Part shown: one piece after another, positions 28,370-38,073 of the stretch
Layout: each line of letters opens with the position of its first letter
Position numbering within the stretch: the first letter of the stretch is position 1
Assembly (NCBI GenBank): GCA_022824025.1
Contig: JAJEBF010000011.1
Coordinates: forward strand, 1-64,000
Reading direction: 5' to 3'
Length of the DNA: 64,000 bases
Origin: Caldilineaceae bacterium
GTDB taxonomy: Bacteria; Chloroflexota; Anaerolineae; Caldilineales; Caldilineaceae
Made by a program: the position numbers and the translations under genes
Notes under the pieces: model-generated
What the model was told of the DNA's origin: nothing
The model's input: only the letters and a program-made list of their open reading frames with translations
The model's database searches: none

Positions 28370-29383
28370 TCACACGCGCAGGCGCATCGTGTACAGTGTC
28401 CGGCGCACGGAAAAGCCGTGGTCCAGCAGTGTCTGCGCCGCGATCTCGTCCAGCGTGCTCATCGTGGCCCGCAACGGCCAGCGGGGATACGCCTGCAAAA
28501 TAGCCAGCGCGCTAAGCGCCAGGGGCTGCGCATAACGCTCCTGGGCGTCGGGCCGCAGCCAAAGACGAATCTGGTGTTCGCCCCGCCAGCATCGAGCAGT
28601 GACCAGGAACGCGCCTTCAAAACGGCTTGTATAGTCGCGAATGGCGTAACGGCATATATGCTGGCGCCCGACGAGTCTGTTCACCAGTTCACCCGTCCTC
28701 TTTTCGAGCGAGACATGAAAGTCGTCCCGTCGCACTGCCCGCCACCATTGAAATTCTGCGCTTGAACGGCTGGTCGCCAAGTCATACAGCAGGTTGCCGT
28801 CCGATGGAGAGAACCGTTCCAGGTTGGATAGAACCGGCATCGCGACCGGCTTCGGCGCAGCCGGCGCACAGAGTTCTGTGGTACCGCCCATGTTCTCAAA
28901 ATGGAGCCGTTCATAGAGGCCGCGCGCGATCTCGTTTTCCCCCCGGACCTGCAGCACTGCCCAGGAACCACCCATATCGCGAATGTAATCCAGGGCATGC
29001 TCCATCAGGGCGCGGCTGATCCCCCGCCCGCGCCAAGCCGGAGAGACCGCCACATTGGCGATCTGCCAGCGCCCACTGCCGCTGGCCGCCCTCTGTACGG
29101 TTACATTGCCCACCACCCGGCTGTCCTCTACCCACACGAAACCGTTAAAGACATTCCTGAATTCGCCGGTACTGCGGGCGAGGATCCGCACCAGACCGCT
29201 CATATAGCCCAGAAGACGGAGTTCGCGCAACGCCGCTTCGCCCTGATCGTCCAACTCCTCCGCGAAGGCCTCGGTTATCAGCCTGGAAACCGCGCGCAGA
29301 TCCCGCCCCACGTCAAAGGGGCGGATGCCCTGCCGGGGATCCCGGCGTCGGCTGGCGGCAGCGGAACGAGTTAGGGCAACCAT
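28370..29383 (-). CDS. GNAT family N-acetyltransferase
   Basis: 337 residues. Residues about 20-185 form a GNAT domain, with the acetyl-CoA-binding loop in VAVSPAWRGRGISRALMEHAL near 125-145 and the family's last strand in ARGLYERLHFENMG. The C-terminal 150 residues are probably a second, degenerate GNAT-like domain ending SVRRTLYTMRLRV. The acceptor substrate is unknown. It begins 29 bp after grpE and ends 6 bp before the small membrane protein gene, so it should belong to the HrcA-controlled transcript unless an internal promoter exists. Confidence 0.82.
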   Translation of the reverse strand: MVALTRSAAASRRRDPRQGIRPFDVGRDLRAVSRLITEAFAEELDDQGEAALRELRLLGYMSGLVRILARSTGEFRNVFNGFVWVEDSRVVGNVTVQRAASGSGRWQIANVAVSPAWRGRGISRALMEHALDYIRDMGGSWAVLQVRGENEIARGLYERLHFENMGGTTELCAPAAPKPVAMPVLSNLERFSPSDGNLLYDLATSRSSAEFQWWRAVRRDDFHVSLEKRTGELVNRLVGRQHICRYAIRDYTSRFEGAFLVTARCWRGEHQIRLWLRPDAQERYAQPLALSALAILQAYPRWPLRATMSTLDEIAAQTLLDHGFSVRRTLYTMRLRV

Positions 29384-29412
29384 TTAGCGGAGGTGGAGAA
29401 GCGTCCAGCTAT

Positions 29413-30030
29413 TCACTGCGCAACGCGAACGAGCGCCGGGCGCAGTATGCGATCCTGGATGCGATAACCCGTTCGCAAGGTCTGGATAATGTGCCCGCTG
29501 GGAACATCCTCGCTTGGCTCATTCGAAATCGCCTCATGTTGATTGGGATCGAATTCACCGCTCTTGGCCAGCGGTTCCACGTCCGAATTGGCGAGAATCT
29601 CCAGCAGTTTCTGTTGAATCTGCTCAAATCCCTGCAGCCATGCCTGTTCCTCAACAGGCACACCGTCAGGCACGTTTTGAAAGGCCAGATCAAGGTCATC
29701 AAGCACCGGCAGCAACTGGCGCATCATGCTCTCCGTGGCGCGCTTGATGCGCTCCTCGTTCTGACGTTCGCGGCGTTTGCCCGCGTTTTCATATTCGGCA
29801 ACCGTTCGCTGCATCTTGTCCAGATGGCTGGCTGCCTTCTCTTGCGCTTCGGTTAACTCCGATTGAAGCCGGGCGATCATCTCGCCGGGCGTCTCCTCCT
29901 TCTCCGCCGCCCCGTCGAGCCCGGATTCTTCTTCCAGGTCAGGCTCCTCTGCATCCAGAACAGCCTCCTCAGGCATTCGTCCGTTTTCCGGCTCACCCGT
30001 TGTGGTTTCCCGTTCTTCCTGTTGACTCAT
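29413..30030 (-). CDS. grpE: Nucleotide exchange factor GrpE
   Basis: GrpE releases ADP from DnaK in the Hsp70 cycle. The acidic, disordered N-terminus (1-55) is followed by the long helix, with DKMQRTVAEYENAGKRRERQ near 75-94. The beta domain contains EPLAKSGEFDPNQHEAI and GHIIQTLRTGYRIQDRILRPA. Length 205. It lies 37 bp after hrcA on the same transcript. dnaK and dnaJ, often next in this operon, are not in the window. Confidence 0.95.
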   Translation of the reverse strand: MSQQEERETTTGEPENGRMPEEAVLDAEEPDLEEESGLDGAAEKEETPGEMIARLQSELTEAQEKAASHLDKMQRTVAEYENAGKRRERQNEERIKRATESMMRQLLPVLDDLDLAFQNVPDGVPVEEQAWLQGFEQIQQKLLEILANSDVEPLAKSGEFDPNQHEAISNEPSEDVPSGHIIQTLRTGYRIQDRILRPALVRVAQ

Positions 30031-30067
30031 AAATGTTCCTGTTATTGTCGCGAGTTTTGTTGCGTCT

Positions 30068-31096
30068 TTAGCCGTACAATTGGTGCATCAGTTCGTTCAG
30101 GAGCGTGGCAACATAGCGGACCGCGCCGATGGTGCGGCCATATGGCATACGCATCGGGCCCACCACGCCCAGCAGGCCGCTGACCCGATCCGGCACACCA
30201 TACGGGCTCAAAACAAGGCTGATGTCCTGCATGTCGCCAAAACGGCCCTCGCCGGATATCATCACATGTACGTCGCTCAACTCCATGACATCATCGTATA
30301 TCTCTTGCAGCAAGGTGCGCTGTTCAAAGACCTGTACGATCCGGCGTACCTGCGGCCCGTCCGCGAATTCAGGCTCGGCCAGCACCTGGGCCAGCCCGTG
30401 TCGATAGACCCGGTCCGCGATCTGCTCCTCCGACTGGCGCAACGTGTTCAGCACGAGCTCTCCCACCTCGCGCGTGAATCCGGTGAAACCCTCCAGCTTG
30501 GCCGGCAGGTCGGCAGCGGTAGCGCCTGAAACCTCATCATTGAGCTGGTTGCTCGCACGACTCAGTTCATCCTGAAAGACCGGCTGTTCAAGGTTGATCA
30601 GCTGCTGTTTCAGCGTGCCCGTCGCCAGCACCAGCACCAGCAACACCACGGTGTCCTGAATGCCGATCAGCTCCAGATGTTTGACCCTGCTTGTCATCGA
30701 GCGAGGGGACGTTGCCAGCGCCGCGCCCGTTGACGCTCTGGACAGGACCGCGGTGCTGAGACGCAGCCACTGATCGATCTCCTGCCGGGACTGATGGAAC
30801 TGATGCCGGATCATGTGCCGTTCATCGGAAGGCAAATCCGTGTGCGCCATTAAATTGGCCACAAAATATCTGTAGCCACCGTCAGTGGGTATGCGCCCAG
30901 CGCTCGTGTGCGGGTGCGTCAGCAGCCCGGCCTTCTCCAGCGCAGCCAGGTCATTGCGGATCGTGGCCGCGCTGACACCGAGACCATATTTGCGCGCGAT
31001 CGACTGACTGCCCACCGGCTGGGCACTCTCAACATATTCCTGGATGACGATTCGCAGCACCTGTTTGCGGCGCTGACTTAGTTGCACCTCTGTCAT
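30068..31096 (-). CDS. hrcA: Heat-inducible transcription repressor HrcA
   Basis: HrcA binds CIRCE operators and represses chaperone genes until heat stress titrates GroEL. The winged-helix N-terminus reads LSQRRKQVLRIVIQEYVESA, then ARKYGLGVSAATIRNDLAAL. The C-terminal dimerisation and GAF-like region ends with GPMRMPYGRTIGAVRYVATL. The ATG at 31096 is chosen; an in-frame start at 31168 would add 24 Gly/Asp-rich residues not found in the family. The perfect CIRCE lies 120 bp upstream, so the gene is autoregulated. It is the first gene of a six-gene - strand run. Confidence 0.95.
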   Translation of the reverse strand: MTEVQLSQRRKQVLRIVIQEYVESAQPVGSQSIARKYGLGVSAATIRNDLAALEKAGLLTHPHTSAGRIPTDGGYRYFVANLMAHTDLPSDERHMIRHQFHQSRQEIDQWLRLSTAVLSRASTGAALATSPRSMTSRVKHLELIGIQDTVVLLVLVLATGTLKQQLINLEQPVFQDELSRASNQLNDEVSGATAADLPAKLEGFTGFTREVGELVLNTLRQSEEQIADRVYRHGLAQVLAEPEFADGPQVRRIVQVFEQRTLLQEIYDDVMELSDVHVMISGEGRFGDMQDISLVLSPYGVPDRVSGLLGVVGPMRMPYGRTIGAVRYVATLLNELMHQLYG

Positions 31097-31215
31097 AGAC
31101 TCCTGGCAGATGGAACCGCCGCCTCCCCGCCCTCCGTCCTGCCCCTGATCAGGGTCCGCGGAGAGCAACTCAAACTGCCGGGCAGTTGGCAGCGTTCAAT
31201 CGTCTGGAATTCCCT

Positions 31216-31242
31216 TTAGCACTCTTGTGGCGGGAGTGCTAA
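31216..31242 (-). promoter_or_regulatory. CIRCE operator, HrcA binding site
   Basis: TTAGCACTC, nine bases, GAGTGCTAA: a perfect match to the CIRCE consensus on both arms. It lies between the -10 box at 31253 and the hrcA start at 31096, so HrcA bound here would block transcription of the downstream run. Confidence 0.98.
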
Positions 31243-31252
31243 GCAAGTAAGA

Positions 31253-31282
31253 AGTGTAACAAAATGGGTAAGGGGTTGTCAA
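31253..31282 (-). promoter_or_regulatory. Sigma-A promoter of the hrcA operon
   Basis: On the - strand: TTGACA (31277-31282), an 18-bp spacer, then TACACT (31253-31258); with a 17-bp spacer the -10 reads TTACAC. The transcription start would fall close to or inside the CIRCE element, the standard arrangement for HrcA repression. Confidence 0.8.
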
Positions 31283-31297
31283 AGAATTCGGGCCGCT

Positions 31298-32875
31298 TCA
31301 GTATGCGTTCTTGTTTGTCCCGAGTAGCCACTGGCCCAGTGTCCGAATGATGATCTTGAAGTCCAGAGCCAGTGACCAGTTCTCAATGTACCAGAGATCG
31401 TACTTGGTGCGCTCCTCAATTGAGGTGTCGCCCCGCAAGCCGTTGACCGCGGCCCAACCGGTCATGCCGGCCTTCTCCCGGTGTCGGTCCATATAGCGGG
31501 GTATCATCTGCCGGAACTGCTCCACGTACACTGGACGTTCCGGGCGCGGCCCCACCAGGCTCATCTCACCAAAGAGAACATTGATCAACTGGGGCAGCTC
31601 GTCGATGTTGGATTGCCGAATTAAGGCGCCAAGTTTGGTGCGCCGGGGATCGTTCTCAACGGTCCAACCCGGCCCTGCCCTTTCCGCATCCTCCCGCATG
31701 GAGCGAAACTTCAGAATCTTGAACGACTTGGCATCCAGCCCCATCCGCTCATGTGTGTAAAAGACCGGCCCAGGACTGTCCAGTTTTATCAAGAGCGCCA
31801 CCAGCAACAAGAATGGGCTGAGAAACACCAGACCGATAGCGCTGCCCACCAGATCCATCCCCCGTTTGAGCGTCAGTTTCCAGCCCTGAAGAGCCACGTC
31901 GCGCACCGTGACCAGGGGCAAACCGCCAAGATAGCCGATCGTCACCTCACTGGCCATGATTCCGAACGCATCCGGCAGCACGCGAATGCCAACCTTTTCC
32001 CGTTCGCACAAGCTAATGATTCCTATCAGCTCCTGGTGTGTACTTTCAGGCAGGGCAATGATCACTTCGTCAACAGCAAACTCGTCAATAACCCTGGGAA
32101 TGTCGGCAAAGCTGCCCAGTACCGGCACATTGAGAATGGAACGTGTGCTGCTGTTATCCACGACACCGATTACCTGAAAGCCCAGTTTGGGATTGGCCTG
32201 CACTCTCTGCAGAATCATGCGGCCGGAATTGCCGCCCCCAATAAGCAGAACCCGGTCTCCTCCGATTCCTCTGGCCTGCGCATTCCACTGTATCTGCGCA
32301 TGCAGTGTCCGCCCGATCGTCAGCATGAAAATGTTGAGAATCCAGGCATACCCCAGGAATGTTCGGTGGTACACAAAATCCCGCAAGAATAAACTCACCA
32401 GCGCCACGGTAAGAAGCGTACAAAGTGTCGTCAGTTTCGCAGTGCGGAACATCTCGTCCAGATGGCCGAGCGGCCGGCGGCGCTGGTACATGCCCCGCGT
32501 AAAGAAAAGCGAAAGCAGAATCAGCGACTGGGTCAGCGGCAGAGGCAGAAACTCGACAAACGGGCCGACTATGATATTCGGCTGCAACTCCATCAACCGC
32601 GGCGTCAGGTTCATCTCGGTGAGCTGGTGGGCCAGAAAGAACGCCAGCCAGGTGCATCCCAAATCCACAACAATCAGCGAGAGCGCGAACAAAAGCTGCG
32701 CGCGTTTGGGCACGCCCGGCCGCTGGGCGCGCAGCGCCGAGTATCTCCCGTTCGGGCTCGAGAATGTGTCCTGCTCCGTCGCGGCTGAATCTTGCGCGGC
32801 TGCAGTCGTCGAAGTCCGCGCTCCTTGCGCAGGCTCCTCAAGATCTGATGTCGTCTGAACCGGTGACTTCCACAT
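31298..32875 (-). CDS. Polyprenyl glycosylphosphotransferase (WcaJ/UndPP sugar-1-phosphate transferase type)
   Basis: This type of enzyme moves a hexose-1-phosphate from a UDP-sugar to undecaprenyl phosphate, the first step of exopolysaccharide repeat-unit assembly. The N-terminal half has about four to five membrane segments. A Rossmann-like middle domain (GGDRVLLIGGGNSGRMILQR) follows. The C-terminal bacterial sugar transferase domain shows KRGMDLVGSAIGLVFLSP, FKILKFRSMREDAE, NIDELPQLINVLFGEMSLVG and PRPERPVYVEQF. The ATG at 32875 is preferred; the frame stays open to a GTG at 32914. It ends 15 bp from the hrcA promoter. The sugar is probably glucose or galactose, but the sequence does not decide. 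Confidence 0.88.
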   Translation of the reverse strand: MWKSPVQTTSDLEEPAQGARTSTTAAAQDSAATEQDTFSSPNGRYSALRAQRPGVPKRAQLLFALSLIVVDLGCTWLAFFLAHQLTEMNLTPRLMELQPNIIVGPFVEFLPLPLTQSLILLSLFFTRGMYQRRRPLGHLDEMFRTAKLTTLCTLLTVALVSLFLRDFVYHRTFLGYAWILNIFMLTIGRTLHAQIQWNAQARGIGGDRVLLIGGGNSGRMILQRVQANPKLGFQVIGVVDNSSTRSILNVPVLGSFADIPRVIDEFAVDEVIIALPESTHQELIGIISLCEREKVGIRVLPDAFGIMASEVTIGYLGGLPLVTVRDVALQGWKLTLKRGMDLVGSAIGLVFLSPFLLLVALLIKLDSPGPVFYTHERMGLDAKSFKILKFRSMREDAERAGPGWTVENDPRRTKLGALIRQSNIDELPQLINVLFGEMSLVGPRPERPVYVEQFRQMIPRYMDRHREKAGMTGWAAVNGLRGDTSIEERTKYDLWYIENWSLALDFKIIIRTLGQWLLGTNKNAY

Positions 32876-32980
32876 CGTGCGTATTGCCTGAAACCTCGAG
32901 TGACGGCCCCTCACCGTCCATATCGCTCTTACGCATTTCTGGCGAACCGTTTTATCCTGCGCCTGAAACGCGGGACGCCG

Positions 32981-34000
32981 TTAAATCCGTTTCTGACGCA
33001 ATTTCCAAAGACGGATGGCGATGTCTACGCCACCCATCAGAGCGATACTGAGCCAGATCAGTTTGTCCAGCATCCATGAACTGTTGGCCCGGTAGTGTTT
33101 GCGATAGAAGATCCACATAGCCTCGTAGAAGGCCAGTCGAGCCTTCCGGCTCTTGCGGCTGGAAGCCTCCTTTACATGGGTTATCTCCACCTGGCCGTTG
33201 TACCAGGCATCCCAGCCAGCGCTCTTTATCCTTTTGGCCCAATCAAGGTCCTCACCGTACATGAAGTAGGCCTCGTCCAACAGCCCGACCTGCAGGATCG
33301 CCTCCGTCCGCACCTGCATATAGGCGCCCACTACAGAATCCACAGGATGAACCGCTTCCTCCGGCAGGTAGCCCAGGTTATAGGCGTTGAAACGTTTGCT
33401 CTTCGGAAAGAGGCGACTCAGGCGGGCCATGCGGCAGAAGCTCACCCAAGGCGTGGGGAAACTGCGGCGGCAGGCCAGATCCAGCGTTCCGTCCGGGCGC
33501 CGCACTCGTGGGCCGGCAACCGCCGCACTGGGCCGTTCATCCATGAACTGGATCATGTCGGCCACAGCGTTCGCTGGCAATACAGTGTCATTATTTAGAA
33601 GAAGAATGTAGCGGGGAAGGGGTCTTCGGCGCTCCGGATCGCAGTCATCCAAGCCCAACTGTCGAAGAGCCAGATTGTTGCCCGCGCTGAAGCCGAGATT
33701 GGCTTCGGACACGATCACGCCTGCCTGCGGAAAGCGCTCGCCTACCATGGCGACACTGTCGTCGCCGCTGCCGTTGTCCACGACACAGACGGTGTAAGAA
33801 TAGTCGCCGACAGAGGCGTACACCGATGTCAGACAGTCGCTCAGCAGTGCGCTGCCGTTGTAGTTGAGGATGACAATAGCGAGGTCCAGTTCCTCTGCAG
33901 ACCGGACAGAACCAGACCGCATCCCGCCCATTGACATCGGCAATGGCGAGCCGGCGCTCTCTATCCATTCTGACCAGACGACATGGCGAGGAGACTGCAT
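32981..34000 (-). CDS. Glycosyltransferase family 2
   Basis: 339 residues. The GT-A fold begins at about residue 38 with LAIVILNYNGSALLSDCLTS, followed by VVDNGSGDDS and NLGFSAGNNLALRQ. The DxD-type metal site is in ILLLNNDTVLP near 130-140. A later MYGEDLDWAKRIKSAGW matches rhamnosyltransferase-like members. A single hydrophobic helix lies near the C-terminus (WLSIALMGGVDIAI). It is upstream of the sugar-phosphate transferase on the same strand, 105 bp away, and probably adds a later sugar to the same lipid-linked glycan. Confidence 0.87.
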   Translation of the reverse strand: MQSPRHVVWSEWIESAGSPLPMSMGGMRSGSVRSAEELDLAIVILNYNGSALLSDCLTSVYASVGDYSYTVCVVDNGSGDDSVAMVGERFPQAGVIVSEANLGFSAGNNLALRQLGLDDCDPERRRPLPRYILLLNNDTVLPANAVADMIQFMDERPSAAVAGPRVRRPDGTLDLACRRSFPTPWVSFCRMARLSRLFPKSKRFNAYNLGYLPEEAVHPVDSVVGAYMQVRTEAILQVGLLDEAYFMYGEDLDWAKRIKSAGWDAWYNGQVEITHVKEASSRKSRKARLAFYEAMWIFYRKHYRANSSWMLDKLIWLSIALMGGVDIAIRLWKLRQKRI

Positions 34001-34409
34001 TGTCGGAGTTGCTGTTCACCCCTTGCTCAGTTCTCCACAAAGTTGGAGAAGGCCGCGGAAGGCAAGTCTGACTGAGAATGAACCGTGATCGATGCGATTG
34101 AAAAATGGGGATGATTAGCTGCCGCGGAGCGCAGGACAGTCAATCAAGGCAATCAGACAGATCGCAAAAATCACAGTCGAAACTGTCCGTTCTCTACGTG
34201 GCAGATTCTATCACGGCATACTACTATCACCAAAACGGTCGTTTTGAAGGGGGGTCTCAAGAAAGGGCGTAAGGGTACGTAGGGACGCAACCGTTAAGAA
34301 CACCTCGACGGAGACCGGCTTCGTATTTCGTTCACGTTCACATCGTGGCTCCCAGCGCACGGCGGCGCAGAAACAGGACGCGCAGAAGGTGTGGGCGCTC
34401 TGTTCTTAT
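34001..34409. other. Intergenic stretch, no gene recognised
   Basis: 409 bp between the GT2 start and the end of the GT39-like gene. Lower in GC than the flanks. I see no RNA gene, convincing terminator or repeat. A G-rich GAAGGGGGGTCTCAAG occurs near 34246. Confidence 0.4.
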
Positions 34410-36554
34410 TTACCGGTGGACCGACGCAACGAAGACACCCGCGCCCTTGCCACTTCGCTCTGCAGAGCGATGAAGTCGGATCAGCCCCAAGACAAGCTCC
34501 GGCTCCCATGTTCCCATCTCGACGGTCGGCAATGATGTCTTCAAGTCGTAGACGACCATCCGCAATTCGTAACTGCCGTTCGCTATGCCATCCGGCACTT
34601 CAAGTTGGAAGAGAATGTTCACCGGTTCCTGTGCCGGCCAGAATCTCGTTGTAGACGCATAATCAGTCGGCCTCCGCAGAACATGGTCCTCCTGATAGGC
34701 CCGGTCGCCGTCGACATCGTACAGGCGCAAGGAGATCGAATAGTCCACTGCCAGCTCCGAACTGGTCTGCCATTGCATCCCAACCATCACAGACCGCCCC
34801 TCTTCGTCGCGGCGCAACTGCCGTCCCGGGATCACTGCGTCACCGGCGTCCAATGCCAGGCCCCTCAGGCTGATGCCTCCATCATACGCAATTGGCTGCG
34901 GCAAGTCGTCAAAAAGTGTCCAGGGATGGTCATATGAGATGTCCACATAGGTGTTGGCATAGACCCCTCCGAAGTCTTCCCTACCAACAAAGGCGCCATG
35001 TTTGTTCAGAAGGATGCTTAGGAAGTCGGCTTGATAGCTTCCACCCCATGTAAATGAATCTGTCCAGTCTACAACCCTTACCGTCGATACCTGCCCTGAT
35101 TCAGCCAGCTCCTCCTCGATCTGTTGCTCAAGCTCCGGTATGTATGGCCAGAACATCCTCACAGGCGTTTCCCCCTGGTAAAGGTATTCGAAGCCGTGAT
35201 GCACATGCGGGACGAGGTAGGCCGTATCTGTTTGCGCGGGCCGCTGGTTCAGTGTCTGGGCAAAACGCGGCCAGACGATATCGTAACGTGCCTTCGCATC
35301 GGTCTCCCCTTTTCCGAGAAAAGTCTGGTAGGTGGTCGCGCCCTGCAGGATGATGGCGAGGCCGATCGCGCCGCAATACACGTAGGGCCAGTGGCTCGCT
35401 CTCGCCGGCATACGGAGGGCTGTCCACTGAAAGAGCTCCCACATCCCGCACGCCGCCAGCAGATAGATCGCCGGCACTGCGCCCACCATGCGCATTGTGC
35501 TGCCCCCTTCCGCAAAGAAAGCGGGTAGCAGTAGCGTCCCGAGCCAGAGAAGAAGCAGACGATATGCCGGCCTTCGTTTCCACTGCCACAATGCCGTGCC
35601 TACACCCACCCAGAAGAAAAATGCCTCCCACATGTTCAACGTGACTGCATGCTCAAAAGGAGAACAGCAAACCTCCGAGACGCGAAAACCCAGCGCCGAC
35701 AGATGCGCCCACCCATTTGCGGCCAGGATCCTGGCCTGGTCCACGACTGTGGCATTCTGAACGTCGCGCAAGATGAATAGTGCCTGCATGCGCTCGTTGT
35801 AAAAGGTCTCAGGATTTCGATAATAGTGGTAGAGGATGGGCGCGGCGACAAGCCCGGCCGTGCCCGCGAAGAGGGCGGCTCTCGGGAAACCGGTCCTTAT
35901 CTTCTCCCAGGTCGCATAGCGAAGAGGAAACAGAAAACTGGCTCCGAAGAGGAGGAACAGGAACGGTGTGAAACGCGCGGGTGAGTAAGTGTATGGCAAC
36001 ACGCCCGCGCACACACCCGCCAGCACGATTCCCCACCAACGCCGTCGCGTCCAACCCCACCAAAGCCAGGTGAAGCACAGTGCGAGAAAGAGCGGCAAAA
36101 AGTTGCCTCTATAGGAGGTGCGGCCGAAAATCGTCTGGCCGAGCGACACCGCCAGCAGACAGGACGCAGCGCCCCCGACGATGAGGCCCCGCCACCGCGC
36201 CTTCCGCCCATTTTCGTCCCATCCAAATAGCATTTGCCCCAGCCAAAAGAGCACGATCACCGTGCTTGCGCTGGCCAGGGCCGTGGGCAGACGGAGGGCC
36301 AGCGGCGTGCGCCCCAGGAAATTTATCGACAACGCCATTGCATATATGCCCAGCCCTTCACGATCTCCAAACGTCAGACCGTGTTTCCCCTGCAACACTT
36401 CAAGCGCAAGAATGCCGTCATAGCCTTCATCCGACGCGAGCCCCGGCGCGAGTTCGTGTAACCCGTACAGACGCAGTGTCAGCGCGACCGCGGTCAGGGC
36501 CAAAAGCATGACCCAGGTCGCCAATCTCGTCCTGCTTCTCCAAATCGGGGTCAT
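34410..36554 (-). CDS. GT39/ArnT-like membrane glycosyltransferase
   Basis: 714 residues. The N-terminal 470 hold about eleven hydrophobic segments. An acidic motif LASDEGYDGILALEVL at about 39-54 sits in the first extracytoplasmic loop, where GT-C enzymes such as protein O-mannosyltransferases and ArnT have their catalytic Asp. FGRTSYRGNFLPLFLAL near 150 also fits the PMT_2 family. The last 240 residues are a soluble beta-rich domain. Family members transfer a sugar from a polyprenyl phosphate to lipid or protein outside the membrane. The acceptor is unknown. It is upstream of GT2 and the sugar-phosphate transferase on the same strand. Confidence 0.8.
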   Translation of the reverse strand: MTPIWRSRTRLATWVMLLALTAVALTLRLYGLHELAPGLASDEGYDGILALEVLQGKHGLTFGDREGLGIYAMALSINFLGRTPLALRLPTALASASTVIVLFWLGQMLFGWDENGRKARWRGLIVGGAASCLLAVSLGQTIFGRTSYRGNFLPLFLALCFTWLWWGWTRRRWWGIVLAGVCAGVLPYTYSPARFTPFLFLLFGASFLFPLRYATWEKIRTGFPRAALFAGTAGLVAAPILYHYYRNPETFYNERMQALFILRDVQNATVVDQARILAANGWAHLSALGFRVSEVCCSPFEHAVTLNMWEAFFFWVGVGTALWQWKRRPAYRLLLLWLGTLLLPAFFAEGGSTMRMVGAVPAIYLLAACGMWELFQWTALRMPARASHWPYVYCGAIGLAIILQGATTYQTFLGKGETDAKARYDIVWPRFAQTLNQRPAQTDTAYLVPHVHHGFEYLYQGETPVRMFWPYIPELEQQIEEELAESGQVSTVRVVDWTDSFTWGGSYQADFLSILLNKHGAFVGREDFGGVYANTYVDISYDHPWTLFDDLPQPIAYDGGISLRGLALDAGDAVIPGRQLRRDEEGRSVMVGMQWQTSSELAVDYSISLRLYDVDGDRAYQEDHVLRRPTDYASTTRFWPAQEPVNILFQLEVPDGIANGSYELRMVVYDLKTSLPTVEMGTWEPELVLGLIRLHRSAERSGKGAGVFVASVHR

Positions 36555-36981
36555 GGCAGTCTGCCGCTTGCGTGAATCAGCGGATAGGGCGAGAAAGGAA
36601 ATGGCCGGCGTTGCAGATGGCGACGCGCGCGGCTAGGCGCGCCGCAATCTTGTCCGTGGTTGAGAGTACCGGGCAAGAACGATCGATGCGGCGTGATTCG
36701 TGAAGCAAGCAGTTCCGGGCGTCTGACCGGCGCCCGGAACTCGCCGCCCGCCCAACACCGGGGCGGCGTTTCCTCTTGGCTGAGGACATGACCTTTAGAT
36801 TCGATAACCAAAAGCATGTGAATGTTGTCTATCCAAAATATATGAGCGGCGGCCCCGGCCATGGAGCATGTAACTCCGAGGCTCTGTATCTATTCTACCA
36901 CCTTAGCTGGATGGGAGAAGCAGCACGATGCGGCAACTGTCTGGGCGACATCCCCTAAATGGAGCGGGGAGCGCCCCCCTC
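36555..36981. other. Intergenic stretch with a 10-bp hairpin
   Basis: No gene is recognised in 427 bp. GTTCCGGGCG (36712-36721) pairs with CGCCCGGAAC (36731-36740) across a 9-nt loop, with no U-run on either side. A 60-codon frame at 36776-36958 has no ribosome site or recognisable features. Confidence 0.5.
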
Positions 36982-37956
36982 CTACAGATGCTCTGAAGGT
37001 GTGGCGAGGGCGTGCTCCAGCACGCGATCCGGGGTCAGGTCCGGCAGAAGGAGCTCCTCTGCCGCGGCCGCCAAAGAAGCCAGCGACCTGATCCGTCCTT
37101 CACTGGTCACTGCAGCGTCCTCGATGCCTGGCAGCGCGTCTCGCGGAATGAGGCCGATAAGTTCGCTGCGGTCGAGCGCCACCGAGTGGGCAGCGGCCCT
37201 TTGGCGAATGGCATCAACGACCGCAACCGGGGAGGTGGCGCGATAGTCTACAAGATTCATGCTGACCTGGGCCTGCCCACCGACGAGCAAACCCAGGGCT
37301 CTGACCCCCGGCAGGCCCCCGTCGCGCTCTCGAATCCGGCTGGCGATGGCTCGGGCAACCGCAACGTCGGCAGTCCGGAGAAAGACGTTGAAAGCGATCA
37401 GAATCGGCCTGGCCCCGACAATGACCGCCCCCGCTGGGCCGACTTTGGCGGGGCCGAAGTCCGGCTGGCGACGCGGGTTGTGAATCTCCCGGCGCAGGGC
37501 CTCATATTCTCCGCGGCGAACGTCAGCAAGATTGCGGCGTTCCACGCTGGTGGCCGCCGCGCCGTAAAGGTAGACCGGCACATCCAGCTCATCGCCTATA
37601 CGGCGGCCAAGCTGCCGGGCCAAGCGAGCGCAGTCTGCAAGCTGAATGTCGCGAAGCGGCGTCAGGGGTACCACATCGGCGGCCCCCAAGCGTGGATGGA
37701 CGCCCTGATGGCGCCGGAGGTCGATGCGGGCAATGGCCGCTTCTACAGCGCTGAACAGACCTTGCAGCACCGGTTCCGGCGCGCCGGCCACAGTGAGGAC
37801 GGTTCGGTTGTGATGCGCATCGCTGGTGCGATGCAACAGGCGCGCGCCGGATGTCCGGACCGCCGCCGCCAACTCGTCGATCACATCGCCGCGGCGGCCC
37901 TCGGAAAAATTGGGCACTGCTTCAATGATTGGGCTGCTGTCCGCGGCGAGATTCAT
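36982..37956 (-). CDS. Glutamate formimidoyltransferase
   Basis: It transfers the formimino group from formiminoglutamate to tetrahydrofolate in histidine degradation. The N-terminus IIEAVPNFSEGRRGDVIDEL and then RTSDAHHNRTVLTVAG and HQGVHPRLGAADVVPLTP are the family signatures. Only the transferase is present; the cyclodeaminase domain of the fused animal enzyme is absent. The ATG at 37956 gives the normal start; a TTG at 38052 would add 32 unrelated residues. It follows modB by 117 bp on the same strand; no other histidine catabolism gene is nearby. Confidence 0.9.
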   Translation of the reverse strand: MNLAADSSPIIEAVPNFSEGRRGDVIDELAAAVRTSGARLLHRTSDAHHNRTVLTVAGAPEPVLQGLFSAVEAAIARIDLRRHQGVHPRLGAADVVPLTPLRDIQLADCARLARQLGRRIGDELDVPVYLYGAAATSVERRNLADVRRGEYEALRREIHNPRRQPDFGPAKVGPAGAVIVGARPILIAFNVFLRTADVAVARAIASRIRERDGGLPGVRALGLLVGGQAQVSMNLVDYRATSPVAVVDAIRQRAAAHSVALDRSELIGLIPRDALPGIEDAAVTSEGRIRSLASLAAAAEELLLPDLTPDRVLEHALATPSEHL

Positions 37957-38073
37957 ATCAGGAAGGGCTGGATTGCGGTTCTGACCGGCGCATTGCTGAA
38001 CGTGCGCTCCGGCCGGCTCTGTCGGATTCGCGCCTCTGCGCCTTGAAATCAAAGTCCGTCTGCTGGGCTGAGG

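Noticed and set aside
36776..36958. 60-codon + strand frame
   Set aside because: No ribosome site, no recognised domain and position in a non-conserved-looking gap.
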